From positions 129,453,388 to 129,517,387 of the forward strand of contig NC_134644.1 of assembly GCF_030463565.1 (NCBI RefSeq): a DNA stretch of 64,000 bases, written 5' to 3'. This document shows, piece by piece, positions 12,601 through 23,641 of the stretch. Both the position numbers and the translations under genes were made by a program. Source of the DNA: Pelecanus crispus. Its lineage: Eukaryota; Chordata; Aves; Pelecaniformes; Pelecanidae. The notes under the pieces are model-generated. The model ran no database searches, had not been told where the DNA came from, and worked only from the letters and a program-made list of their open reading frames with translations. Every line of letters starts with the position of its first letter. The first letter of the stretch is position 1.

Positions 12601-15292
12601 GGTTAAATACAATGCAATGCCTTCATTACACGTGGCACATCACTCGAGTGGACCTAGTTTGCAGTATGTTTTCAAAGTTCAATTCAGTTCAGTAACACTC
12701 CAGACCTGAAATATTTAATATCTACTCTCAGTGGAGAGAGAAAAGAACCTAGAAAAAATAAATTATGTTGTGCTGACAAATTACAGTTGCTTGAAATTTT
12801 TCTCTTCCCTTTGCTTACTTTTACATGGTTTTGTCTATTTAGTAGTCTGCTATGCTAGCAAAGTATTTCTGAAGCATGCATTTCTTTCTCTTAAAAAGTA
12901 ATGCTGAATTCCAGTGTCAAATGTCTCTAGTTTCCTGTCAGACAGCACTGGTAAGCTCGCAAAAGACCCCAAATCATGTGTTTTCAGGGCTGGCTTGACT
13001 CTGCCTTTGCTTGAGTGAAAACCAGAAATAATATTTTATTGACTCTTTTATATGGGTACTTGTGTGTGTTGTGCTAAGAAAAACAACAACAGGGATAGAA
13101 ATATTCTGCAGGACAGCGTTCTATTAGGCTTTTTAAAAGCGTAGCTCCAGCTTAGAATATATTCAGATGCCGCTATTTAAACTTTACAGTGACTACTGAC
13201 GTATCATGAACTACAAATTTTAATGAAGATTTATGTTTTTCACTGAGCATACCACTTCATTTGAAATTTAATTGTAAAGTGTGATATTCTTTATTCCGTT
13301 TATGGTTAATGTAATGCTATCGAGCCAGTTTATTAGAAGGTTACTATTTTTAAACATCTTCTCAGGTCACACAAGTATTTTCTATTTGATTTGAGCATGT
13401 ATAACAAAACTACTAGAATGTATTGACTAGAGTGTACAAGTCAAGCTTCTGTTCCTAATTAAATGTTCAACACAAGCTGGAGCTGGGGGATGAGGTGCAG
13501 TTAGCAGGAAAAATACAGCTACCGGTGGAGCCACAGCTGAATGTTTCATGTTTGTTCATGTTGTGGTCAGCTTAGACCACACATCAGACTGTGGCCTATG
13601 TTGGTTTATCCTGAATATATCGTCTGCAACGTTACCTGCAGCTGAAACCTCCTGGCAGACAAAAGGTTTTCTAACTACAGTTTGTGGCCTGAAGTGAAAT
13701 AACTTTGTGGGCTGAACCCAGTTTCTGGGAACTTCATTATGAAAGTTTGTTCCTAGGACATGTGAGTTGAGAGCCAAGAGGACTCTTCTGGTCCCTCTGA
13801 ACAGCGCAGAAGCACATGGATGAAACAGGATAGCTGCATATTCCTCTATTGCCATGTCACGCATTCATTTGTGGGTTACAAATATAACAGTATATTTTTT
13901 TCATGCATTTCAAATGTTAAAAAATAATTTGAAATGTTTGGCCATTTAAAGGCAAAATTGTGTACCTCTTTCTTAGATTAAACATTTACAAGCATTAGCC
14001 TAAATAAATAAATGGAAAATCTCATTTTAGGAAATCCATTTTGTCTTGCCATCCAAAACATTGGACTACTTTATGCTTGCTCTTTCTGCAGTTACACAAT
14101 TCATACTTGTCACAAATGTGAAAAAGAAAGAAGGCAACTGGATTTTCCCCCAAATTCAGCAATATCAGTTTTCCAAAACTCCTGTGTGATAGCCCTACAT
14201 CCTTTCTTTTCCTTTCTGTATATAAAGTAAGGAGGAAAAAAATAGCTCTGTAGATATTTCATCCTCTCTGTCACTGGTTTCTGATGAGAAAATTAGTCAA
14301 ATCTGACTGACACTGGCAATCTATGCTGATTGTGCTGAAATACATGAACATATATAGATAAAATATATATGCAGACTTATGCTATGCAATGTATATAATG
14401 CAATAGGTATAAAATCTAGACCACATGTAGAGAGCATTAAAAAAATCTATATATTCTGTATATTTGTATCTGGACATATGGTATACCTGCTGCTAAGATT
14501 TTTTAACACTAACCTAATTGAATAATTCTAAATGATCTTTCGGAATAAAGTCAACAAGACAGACTAGAAAAAAAAGTCTTTTTTTGTAAATGTTCATATC
14601 TAAGACAGATACTAGTCTACAGTTTTTACAGAACAAATTTTAGGATGAGCAAAAAAAGGAAAAAAATGGGCTGCTTCAGTATTTCCATCTGTACAACACC
14701 CTTTAAATCATTGGTTACAATTTTTAAACCATAGCTCTGAGGTCAACAGTGGCTGTGTTTGTATTAGTTTTTAAATTGGGATCAGGACTGTGCTTTGAAA
14801 TGAATTTCTGGATCATGTGCACTTATCATGCTTTGGTTCACTTCACTGAGTGGTCTTGGAGTACACAAGCTGTATTCCTTTTGAATGAAACTAAATAGGA
14901 AAACGTGCTACAGGAGTGTAGTTTATGTACTTCAGCGTGTAGTGCTCAATCTGCATATGGGACCAATTCAGGACTGGTTCAGGTTAAGACCTCTGAAATT
15001 CAGGTGTTGTGCACTAACTGTTAAACTCTATAGTATGTTTTTATTGCATCGCAGTACTTGCTAGTATGGTATGAATTGAACAAATTAATTTTTGTCTAAG
15101 ACAGGGCCTCTGCTTGTTTTCCAGACTTTGTCTTTGTCCTCTGCAGCAGAGGTTTCATGGGGTTTTTGCATTCAGGAACTCACAGGTTTATCAAAACAAG
15201 AAATATCAATGTAGGATGGAAGCACAGAAACAACTTATTGAAGTGAAAATATAGACATTACGGCAGAAAACATTAAATCTAACAAAACTTGA

Positions 15293-15308
15293 TTTTTTTT
15301 TTTTTTTT
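15293..15308 (+). promoter_or_regulatory. SNTG1: T16 polypyrimidine tract of exon 2 acceptor
   Basis: Sixteen consecutive T bases followed by CCAG form the 3' splice signal of visible exon 2. The tract would be bound by U2AF. A homopolymer this long is prone to length variation, and tract length can affect inclusion of the short exon that follows. Confidence 0.85.
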
Positions 15309-15312
15309 CCAG

Positions 15313-15369
15313 GAAAGAACAGTAACAATTAGAAGACAGACTGTAGGAGGATTTGGTTTAAGTATAAAG
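15313..15369 (+). CDS. SNTG1: SNTG1 visible exon 2: PDZ start and carboxylate-binding loop
   Basis: This 57-nt exon is phase 0-0 and encodes 19 residues, ERTVTIRRQ then TVGGFGLSIK (about 55-73). It opens the PDZ domain: first beta strand TVTIRR, then the GGFGLSIK segment, the syntrophin version of the GLGF loop that holds the ligand's C-terminal carboxylate. The acceptor is T16-CCAG and the donor AAG|GTAGGA is moderate. Because the exon is a multiple of three with symmetric phases, skipping it would keep the frame but delete the ligand loop. Confidence 0.96.
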
Positions 15370-18300
15370 GTAGGATGATTTTTTCTAGCTATTATTCTAT
15401 GTTACACAAAAAGTGTCTTTGTATACAGTTAATGTTACTTTTAATGAGGACAAACTATATTTTAGAGGACTAGAAACAACAGGGCAAACATATTCTAGGG
15501 TGTTAGATACTGTCACAGTAGGCAACCAGCAACTACCCTGCCCTATGGAATGGACGGCAACGGAAAGATCATTCCCTTAAGATTCAAGCTGAGCAACTCT
15601 GTCATAAGATTTGATATGAGAGTTGAAAATTGTTTGCAACTGCACAGACTGTACTTTTGTTTAACAGCGGTCTAATTTAAGTGGTTATTAATGAATGCTA
15701 AATTACAGTGGCAGGCATGTGGAACAGCCAATAAGTTCATCATCAATTCTCCTACAAAGAGTATCACATTAGTTCACTGCAATTCATTAGTAGGACAGAA
15801 AGTGTTATTGCTTTCTGATACTGTTTATTTTGCTGCAGATCAAGCAAAGGCAGCAATTTATCATGTTTACCATATTTTTGCTTTCTTCAGTAAGATTTAA
15901 GAACATATGTAACTGTAGGTGATCCTTTTTGAGGGAGGAAGGGATGAGGAGAGGGAGGAAGGGTTAATCATTTTTGTCATCATAATCTATGATTTTGAAA
16001 ACCTTACCTTAGCTTTGAATCTCAGTGTTGACAACACAACATTAGTTTTTTCTTCTGAACACAGCAGTCCTCAGTCTCAAGATAGCAATGGAAAAAGTTA
16101 AGTGTACTTCACATGAATGAAGAGAGGCTTAAATTATGCATATAAAGTGTAAGTATAGACTTTCCTGTGAACATCTGCTAGTACTGACCTTCTAAGAAGT
16201 GTCTCGGAAGAGGGATTAATGTGCATTTGTGTTGTCATTGATAAGAATATTACTGAATAGAAATACTAGTTCTTAAAATATGTCTTGTTACACTTGCTGT
16301 TGTCTTGTGGACCCACTGAAGACCTCTATTCAAGGAAAACTAATTGCTATTTTGTGGCCAAAGTTTCTTATGAGTTTAGTCAACAGCACACAAATTATTT
16401 TCCTCCAATATCATTATAGGCTGCAGTTCACTGAATAATGACGAAGTAATGCATGTCAGTGTAAAATCAAGTATATGGGTGAATGAGGTTTTATTTAGCT
16501 GGTGCTAAGAAATAACTGGCTACAGTAAGAACTTTTGAGGTTTGGAGAGCAAATCACATCAAAAGTCACTAAACTGATTTTTTAGTTATACTTTACAATG
16601 GGTTATTTTTTAGAATTAAATTTTAGAATCAAAATTTAGAATTAAAATCGCAGACAAGCTCAAGATCCCATTATTTAAGTATGAGGTACATTGTATAAAA
16701 TATAATATGTTAAGACATGTAAAATAAATAGTGAATCATGTGCAATGGTCTTTCTTAAATTAGTGGACCAAGATATTAAAATTTTAGAGCAAGATATCCA
16801 TTGTTCTGAAGAAAATTCTTGGAAGCTGCAAAAGTATTTAAAAGTGCCAAAACAGATTGTGAATTCAGCTTAGAAGGGTGTTTTGCTGTACTTCATTTTA
16901 CTGAAGTTAATGGTAAAAGTATGATTGATTTTGAAGCAGAACTGATTTGTTTTATACTCTTCAGAAGGAATTATTTTCTAATTTCTGCAGCCCCTTTAGA
17001 ACGCTCAATAATAAACCTCTGTCTATGAAGGAATATCCATGGAGTTAGATGTAGAAATTGATAAGCATAGTGTAGTATTTGAGTCATTTATTGTACCTCT
17101 GATAAGTTTGAGATGCAGAGATTTGACACAAGAGGCTGCTAAGTGTATGACTTCTGAAAGAATGTCATGTTTCTCAATAATTACAGTGTAGTGTTCTTGC
17201 AGAAATAGACAATAAAATTGATAGTATATTAAATAAATTAAGGTTTGCAGTTATAGTCTGACTCCTGGCTACCAAGACTCTGTACAGTGCCATTTTTCTG
17301 CCTCTGTTTTGATCATTCTTTTTAAATTATGAACAGCATCGCAGATCTGCTGTGATTCAGTTTGACTTTTGACAGTTTGAGTCAATACAAAAATCTCTAA
17401 AACAAGCATGTACATCTGTCCTGCTCACACTTATGTACATACTTAGATGATTCTCTTCCTCTTCATTCATTCTGTGATATTTTTTTATTAACACATTTTC
17501 TCTGTTTCATATTGAAACAAAAAATAAAAAGGCTAGAAAACTTGAATTAGTAGATAAATCATGTAGCTTTTAGTTTAAAAATTTATCTTTTCATCTTTAA
17601 AGGCTTGTGTACTTGCAGAAGTTGGTGTTGAATGCATTTTAGTAGTGGTATTTTGGTTCCAGCTACGCTATTGGATCAAAAAGAAAAGTGTAAAAGTGCC
17701 AGTTAACATTAGCACATTATTGTCCATATTGTTTAATCACTAGCACGATTCCTGGCACAGTTTTGGCTTACACCAACTAGTATTCTCTAAGACAATCTGT
17801 GAACACAGTTCCGAGCTTTACCTGGACTGCTTCTAATAGGCAACAAGTATAAAGTCACCCTTTTTCTAGTTGGGAAGATAGTTTATCCTCATAGACATGA
17901 GCCATACTGTGCCACTAGACCCTAAAGCTAAACCAAACAGGCCCATTTGAATTAGTGGAATAAATGTTGCCTTTTAGTATGAAATAAAAATGACCCCTAC
18001 ATTGTCTAACTCTGAGGATGCTGAAGTCCAACAATTGGTCTAATTTTTTATAGACTGTCTCTGCTTAGAAAAACAAAATAGTAATTTTCTTATTATACTT
18101 GGAGCCAAACACAAAAACTGTTTCAGTTGCCCTATTTTTCGTATGACTAAAACTTCAGGAAAAAAATTCATACATAAAAACTGGAATAAGAAAAAATCTT
18201 TAGAACTGTATCATGCGACACTTTGAAAAGAGGTGTGGGTGACCTCCCACCAGTAATGGCCAACATCCAGGGCAGTGAGCTTCAAACAGCTGCCAGTGAT

Positions 18301-20739
18301 TAGAGCTTCCTCTGCCTCTTCTAGCAGGACCACCACAGCAGGTGGGCAGCTACCTTTATTCCAGGCTCATCCTTGCCTACTTAAGGAAAAATGACAAAGA
18401 AAATTTGCATTACAAATATCGGTGTTAGAGTCTGGTAGAGGTCTAAGCCATTACGACTTCAACACCATTACTTGAGATATTTTTGTTCTCTCCTGTGGTC
18501 TGAGGTTATAACTACGTGTCCACACTAGAGGGAGGGAATATTTAAAATGATGGAAAAGTGACCTCTGTTCCCAGAGGTTTCCATAGTAGAGTATCTCCTG
18601 AGCCTGTAAACCCAGAATTTAGACACACACACACTTTTTCTTCTACAGGACAGAGAATCAAGTATGGGGGATGCAGGAAGCAAGGCTGCAGCATCAGTCT
18701 GAAGTAGTAGTCAACAAGATGTTGCAGAATATATACACCTTTTTTAGCTTACTGCAAATTGCTAATGATGACTGGGTATAGATAGGTGGTGAGCTATTTT
18801 CTCTTATTTTGAATTTTTGTTTCTTAGAACAGCAGGCAACACCTCCTGTGACTAATTTAAAAGGAATCCTTCATACTGGCCAGACTGGGATGCAGTGAGA
18901 GGAGATCATTTTCTTAAGTAGGACATTACTGAATGCTTCTGCAGTGTAAATGGATTTAGGTAGATACAGTGAGTGAGACAGGAATAATCATGTTGTATGC
19001 ATTGCAAGCTGGCTTAGTAATAACAGTAATTTCCCTCTTTACTGGAGAACTGAGTCTAAGGAGGGAGGGAGGCCGTTTTACTGAGAAAAAAGGACCCATG
19101 ATGAGCTTTAAACCCTACACTCCTTTGCTGAGCTTCAAATGTCCTGGATAGTGCAATCTCTATGTAGCACTGGAGGCTTAAGAAGGGAACTGACACAATT
19201 ATTTTTCTCTTTGTTTTAAAAAATTTGGAAGAAATTAAATGTGCATGTGACTAAGGAAAAATCTGGAGGGTGTAGGTTAAGTCTTATAAATTTACTGAGC
19301 TTGAACTGATTAACTTAAGTGAAGCCAACTTTTACTGTTGCTGTTCCTCTGGTGAAAACCTTTGAAAGATACTCAACAAGTTATAATGCTATGATTTATT
19401 TAGTCTGAATATATCTCTAAGCCTGACTGAAATGAAGGTAGCCTCATGGTCTTTGTGGAGTGAATACTCAGTCCACGCTGCAAATATCAATAGGTTCTGT
19501 GCTTGTCAATGCTCATCTTGTGCAATGCCAATAGACATATTATTGTTGTAGTATTACTGACATCCCTATTAACTCAGTGTTTTTAGGACCATTTGCATTG
19601 ATAGCAACTAGCAGAAGGAAATTTAATCCTATTTAAAATTCTACGGTTTCACAAGTAATTCATCTTTATTCCATGACAGAAATAGCTGTTGAGTGCAGGA
19701 ATCTGTTCAGTTTCAAACGATTGGTTATTGCATGAAGAAGGGGTACGTACTGTTGCTTAGACCATCAAAATACCCATGTCAGTCCTTTTCACACCTTGAC
19801 ATTGGATGCCTAGACCTAAAAGAGCCATTGTTTCCAAAGAAAAATCTGGCTGCTGAAGAGAAGAGTAAGCAAACCCTTAACCAGGATTCCTAGGCCAAAT
19901 AACAGCATGGCAGAATGACATTTCTAATGATCTGAATTTGTACATGTTACCTTCAGGCTTACACTTTGATGCTCTCTACAGAGGAAAAAATAGTTGTGTG
20001 TCTGTGTATATTTGCCTTTTTCTTCCTTTGAGTTTCCTTTTTATTTAAGGTTTCTTTTTAATACTTTATTTTTCAGCACTATGAACATTTCCAGTCCCAA
20101 CAGGATAAATTGAATAAAGCAACAGCATTGAATTGCTGTTGAACTGTTGAATTACCGTCCAGCTTTCCTTTATTTTCCCCTATTTATTGAACACCTAATG
20201 TTGCATTTCTTAATGTTTCTTTTTCTGCTCCTTGTTACTTATCCCACTGTTTTACTCACTCTTTGTGCTTGTGTGACAGAGATGGAAACAAATAAAGGCT
20301 GCTTTTGAGACGAGAAGTCCAAACTTGCTTTTCTTGGGTTTTTGTTTACCTGTTTCTTGCCAGCATGAAAACTAAGTGGTCACAGCATGGCTGCCATTGT
20401 AGTGTGATAGCCATTTTGCTTTTGCAGGACACAATTTCATACATTAAGCTCCCCAGAATTCACAGAAACTGATGTCCTTTTTCTTTAAGTCTTGTAGAGT
20501 TTTGAACGACATTCAATTCACTTCCTGAGCTGATGATGGCAACTGAGAACTTCTTTATGAGAAGCAATAAGGAATTAAACCCAATCAAATATTTATTAAA
20601 AAAAAAAAAGACGACATACAGAATCAGAGTTATTTTCTCAATCTCTCTGAAAACTGCAGTTAGAAAAATGGTAAAATACAATTTTAAGCAAAAAGGTATT
20701 TCCACTGACTGACAAAATTGCCAATTATTCTGTTTTCAG
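15370..20739 (+). other. SNTG1: SNTG1 intron between exons 2 and 3 (5.4 kb)
   Basis: AT-rich intron from GTAGGA to TTTTCAG. It contains a purine-rich G-run tract at 15931-15963, a triplicated TTTAGAATTAAA-like motif at about 16608-16648, a less AT-rich stretch at about 18228-18380 of unknown nature, and a small perfect hairpin at 20120-20141 (8-bp arms CAACAGCA/TGCTGTTG, 6-base loop). No second gene is seen. Confidence 0.85.
15931..15963 (+). other. Purine-rich tract with four GGG runs
   Basis: The segment has four GGG runs separated by about 5, 9 and 5 bases of A/G/T, the minimal pattern for a weak intramolecular G-quadruplex in DNA or in the SNTG1 pre-mRNA. It lies about 560 bp after the exon 2 donor. 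This is a sequence pattern only; folding is inferred. Confidence 0.4.
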
Positions 20740-20797
20740 GGTGGAGCAGAACATAATATTCCAGTGGTCATTTCTAAGATTTCCAAAGAACAAAGAG
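20740..20797 (+). CDS. SNTG1: SNTG1 visible exon 3: PDZ middle
   Basis: A 58-nt exon, 19 codons plus one base, entering in phase 0 and leaving one base of a split codon. It encodes GGAEHNIPVVISKISKEQR (about 74-92) and the first base of an Ala codon. It covers the PDZ strands after the binding loop. The acceptor is CTGTTTTCAG and the donor GAG|GTGGGT. A 154-codon minus-strand frame (20736-21200) crosses it antisense and is a shadow. Confidence 0.96.
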
Positions 20798-23448
20798 GTG
20801 GGTAGAAGATTAGTATGCTGTGTTTTGACATGGTCCTTAAAGCAAGGTGCATTAAGTCTTGCGATTCTTCAAGAAGTGTTAAACAAACACTATTGGTGTA
20901 CCATTTCTCTCTCCATGTCATTATGATCTCCCTCTTCCTCAGAACTGTTCTCTGAAAAAGTACAGAATTTATGTTTGGTATATTTTGTAAACAGTCTTCA
21001 ACATGACTTTTTAAACAAAAGTTCTTGTAAAGCATTATTTTTAAGGAGACAAATAGGAAGGTATTTAGAGAATGAAAATGTTTAACAAATTTAACAAAAG
21101 TTGATGATTTTGTGACTTTTATTTCCAAATGGTTATTGCCAGGAAGCTGTAGCAGATCAAATGTTTGGCCATGAAAGCATGGTAACACCAGAGAATGCAT
21201 GTCTTTTTATATTGGTTAGTAGGGTAGTACTCAGACAGGGGTGAGTAATGGCAGAACCTTGATAATATCCCTATGTTATTTCAGCATTAGATGCTGTGCT
21301 GTGTAAGCCTTTGCAGCAAGTCATACATAGCAAAACCGGTACTGCATAAGGTCTTAACATACTTAGAACAAGCAGAGCTGGTGCTGAATCTCTGTATTGT
21401 TTTTAACTGGCAATGTTTTGAAATTATTGGAATGATATAATAAGTGCTAGGAAGATGGATAATGGTTAAACAGCTCATGATGTGCATGATGATGAGAGAT
21501 GAAGGTTGTGAATCGGTACTGGTATGGTGCATTTATGTTATATATGGCTCTTAAGTTTGTGGATATTTGTATGCATGTGTAAGGTCAGAAACATAAACCT
21601 GGAAGCATTTCCCTCCATCTGTAGTGCAATATTTCTAGGATGCTGCTTCTGCACAATTAAAATGTGCCAGCATAAAAAAGTCTGATATTCGCCCGCACAG
21701 ATAAAGAGAGATACAGGGGAACCAGTGTATTAAGAACTGAAAGCCAACCCTGAAAGGTAGATGTGAAAGTTCTGTGTAGGGAGGCTATAGAGTAGCATGG
21801 AATGAGCCCCTAAGGAAGGCAATAAGATTAACCTTAAGAAGTTATATTTGTGACTCCATTCTTTTCAGTATACATATAAGTATGTAATACATAATAATAT
21901 GGCATATATTACCTACACTAGCTATTAAAATGCTATTAAGCACTGCAGGAAAAATAAGAAAGATAGACTTCAGTTTAATTGAGCACACAAAAGTGCACAC
22001 TCTTTTATTTTTGTCATCATTTTTTTGCTGCAGTAGCTGATGCATTATTTCTAACCTCAATACCTAGCTGAGATATAATCTCCATTACTGCTTTCAGTAA
22101 AAATACTGCTGATTTTTAGAGAGCTAGTTTTGAGGGCCATCTCTTCTGGTGTAGAAAGTGTCATGTCATGTGTCTGTACTAGGCATCTTTGATACAGAAA
22201 ATGCTATTTGACCCAGAGCCTGTATCTCAGAGCTCTGCAGGCTTGGTTCTGCCCTCCTCCCAATTGACTTCAGCTCTTTCTTTGGACCTCTAAACAAGAA
22301 TGTGACATTTGATGCAATTCTTAGAACCAGTGATGCACATAAGGGACTTAGGCTAGCACATTAGGTCATATATGACGTGTTAGTACATGTGAGCCCAGTG
22401 TCTGAAGAAGAATATTGAGATTTGCATTTATTTAAGAAAAAAGAAAAAAATAAACCAGAGTGTCTAGCCTCCAATAAATTAAACGTCCTATGTTACATCT
22501 AGCTAATAAGACCAGTCCTTCAAACATGTACTTGAGTATCATAATTTATGTTAATATTGATTCCAGTTTTACAACTGATGTAAATAAGTAAAGTTTTTGG
22601 ATCAGGTCTGTCTTGGACAAGGTCCAATTCTAGTTTTTTTTTTTTTAGACAATGTCTCTGTGATGTTTTGGAATACTATAAATAAATAAACCCATATAAT
22701 CTGTTAATATTCCTTACTTGTTATGTTAGGGGTTATTTATTTCTTTGTAGACAAATAATCTTTGTTATATTTCTTGTGTATTTATAAAGTATATTTGCAT
22801 TGGATAGCTCTGTAACACAACATAATATTTAAAAATTGCAACTGTAGAATTAGATTTTTTTAATTCCCTTGTGATTTATAGGGTATAGCTTTGTTTTAAA
22901 AATCAAATTCGGTTCGGCTGGTGATTTTGTACAATACACTGATTTTCTAGCTCTTCAGCACATAAAGCGTTACCCAGCATAAATACTGGGTTTATCAAAA
23001 ACGCAGGATCTAACGTATTATTGGTAAAAGCTTACATGTTAGATTTGTCATTCATAAGTAGCTCTGGAGTCTCCATGTTGCTTTGTCCTCAGAGTTTGTA
23101 AGAAATGATCTCTCACAGGCAAATAGGACCTAGTCCTGCAGTAATTTTCTATTCAGAAAAGTATGCCATACCTCACCATAGTGGCCTGAAAGGCGCTAGT
23201 GACTGATGGAAGAGCTTGTACTTGAGCTGTGTGGACTCTTTCATTGTTACACTGATACACCAGTATTTTGGGATTAAAAAAAAAATGGGAATAATTTATT
23301 TGGAAGTTGTAGGTTGGGTTTTTTTATTAGTTTTTTTTTTACATTTTTAAAAGATTATGTAAAAACATTAAATTAAATAGGAATGCATGTACACAAAATG
23401 TAAGATGTTTTGTACAAAATGAGTGAAAAATATGCTTTCTGTTTTCAG
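20798..23448 (+). other. SNTG1: SNTG1 intron between exons 3 and 4 (2.65 kb)
   Basis: AT-rich intron from GTGGGT to GTTTTCAG. Only short homopolymer runs (for example T runs near 22635 and 23330) and scattered AT-rich sequence are visible. No repeat family or RNA gene recognised. Confidence 0.85.
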
Positions 23449-23492
23449 CGGAACTTTCAGGTTTGCTCTTTATAGGAGACGCAATTCTACAG
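23449..23492 (+). CDS. SNTG1: SNTG1 visible exon 4: PDZ short exon
   Basis: A 44-nt exon: two bases completing an Ala codon (GCG) split with exon 3, then 14 codons ELSGLLFIGDAILQ (about 94-107). This is the conserved PDZ stretch leading to the I-G-D-x-I-L turn. The acceptor is CTGTTTTCAG; the donor CAG|GTGAGT at 23493 is strong. A second GTAAGT at 23505 could extend the exon by 12 in-frame bases. Exons 3 and 4 together are 102 nt, so joint skipping would also keep frame. Confidence 0.95.
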
Positions 23493-23599
23493 GTGAGTAA
23501 AATTGTAAGTTCTTTTGTTTATATTTTTCTAGAAAAGTGAAATGAAATCTATACTTATGAAATGTAGAGTAAGTCTTTTCTTTATCTTTTTAATAACAG
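23493..23599 (+). other. SNTG1: SNTG1 107-bp mini-intron between exons 4 and 5
   Basis: Complete GT-AG intron of only 107 bp, near the lower end for vertebrate introns and more than 200 times shorter than the next one. It carries GTGAGT at its start, a second GTAAGT 12 nt later and a pyrimidine-rich tract before TTTTTAATAACAG. Both neighbouring exons encode the expected contiguous PDZ residues, which fixes both boundaries. Confidence 0.94.
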
Positions 23600-23641
23600 A
23601 TTAATGGGATTAATGTGAGAAAATGCAGGCATGAAGAAGTG
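23600..23641 (+). CDS. SNTG1: SNTG1 visible exon 5: PDZ helix alpha-B start
   Basis: A 42-nt phase 0-0 exon encoding INGINVRKCRHEEV (about 108-121). The His before EEV sits at the first position of helix alpha-B (about H118), the residue that in class I PDZ domains contacts the Ser/Thr hydroxyl at ligand position -2. The acceptor is TTAATAACAG and the donor GTG|GTGAGC. Skipping would be in frame but would remove the start of helix alpha-B. Confidence 0.95.

Larger units (their letters stand above)
4247..15312 (+). other. SNTG1: SNTG1 intron between exons 1 and 2 (11.1 kb)
   Basis: Starts GTAAGT and ends in a T-run plus CCAG. It is AT-rich with no coding signal. It contains the alternating GT/CA tract at 4301-4348, a T-rich tract at about 6246-6372, a (TTTA)n tract at 9045-9074, a T homopolymer at 9578-9602 and a pyrimidine-rich stretch at about 10858-10985. 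A 102-codon minus-strand frame at 13556-13864 has no recognisable domain. I saw no tRNA, small RNA or interspersed repeat I could name. Confidence 0.85.

Noticed and set aside
13556..13864. 102-codon minus-strand ORF in the 11-kb intron
   Set aside because: No domain, paralog or splice pattern recognised. An ORF of this size is expected by chance in a 64-kb window.
20736..21200. 154-codon minus-strand ORF
   Set aside because: It is antisense to SNTG1 exon 3 and its acceptor, has no recognisable domain or signal, and is a shadow of low-stop sequence around a conserved exon.
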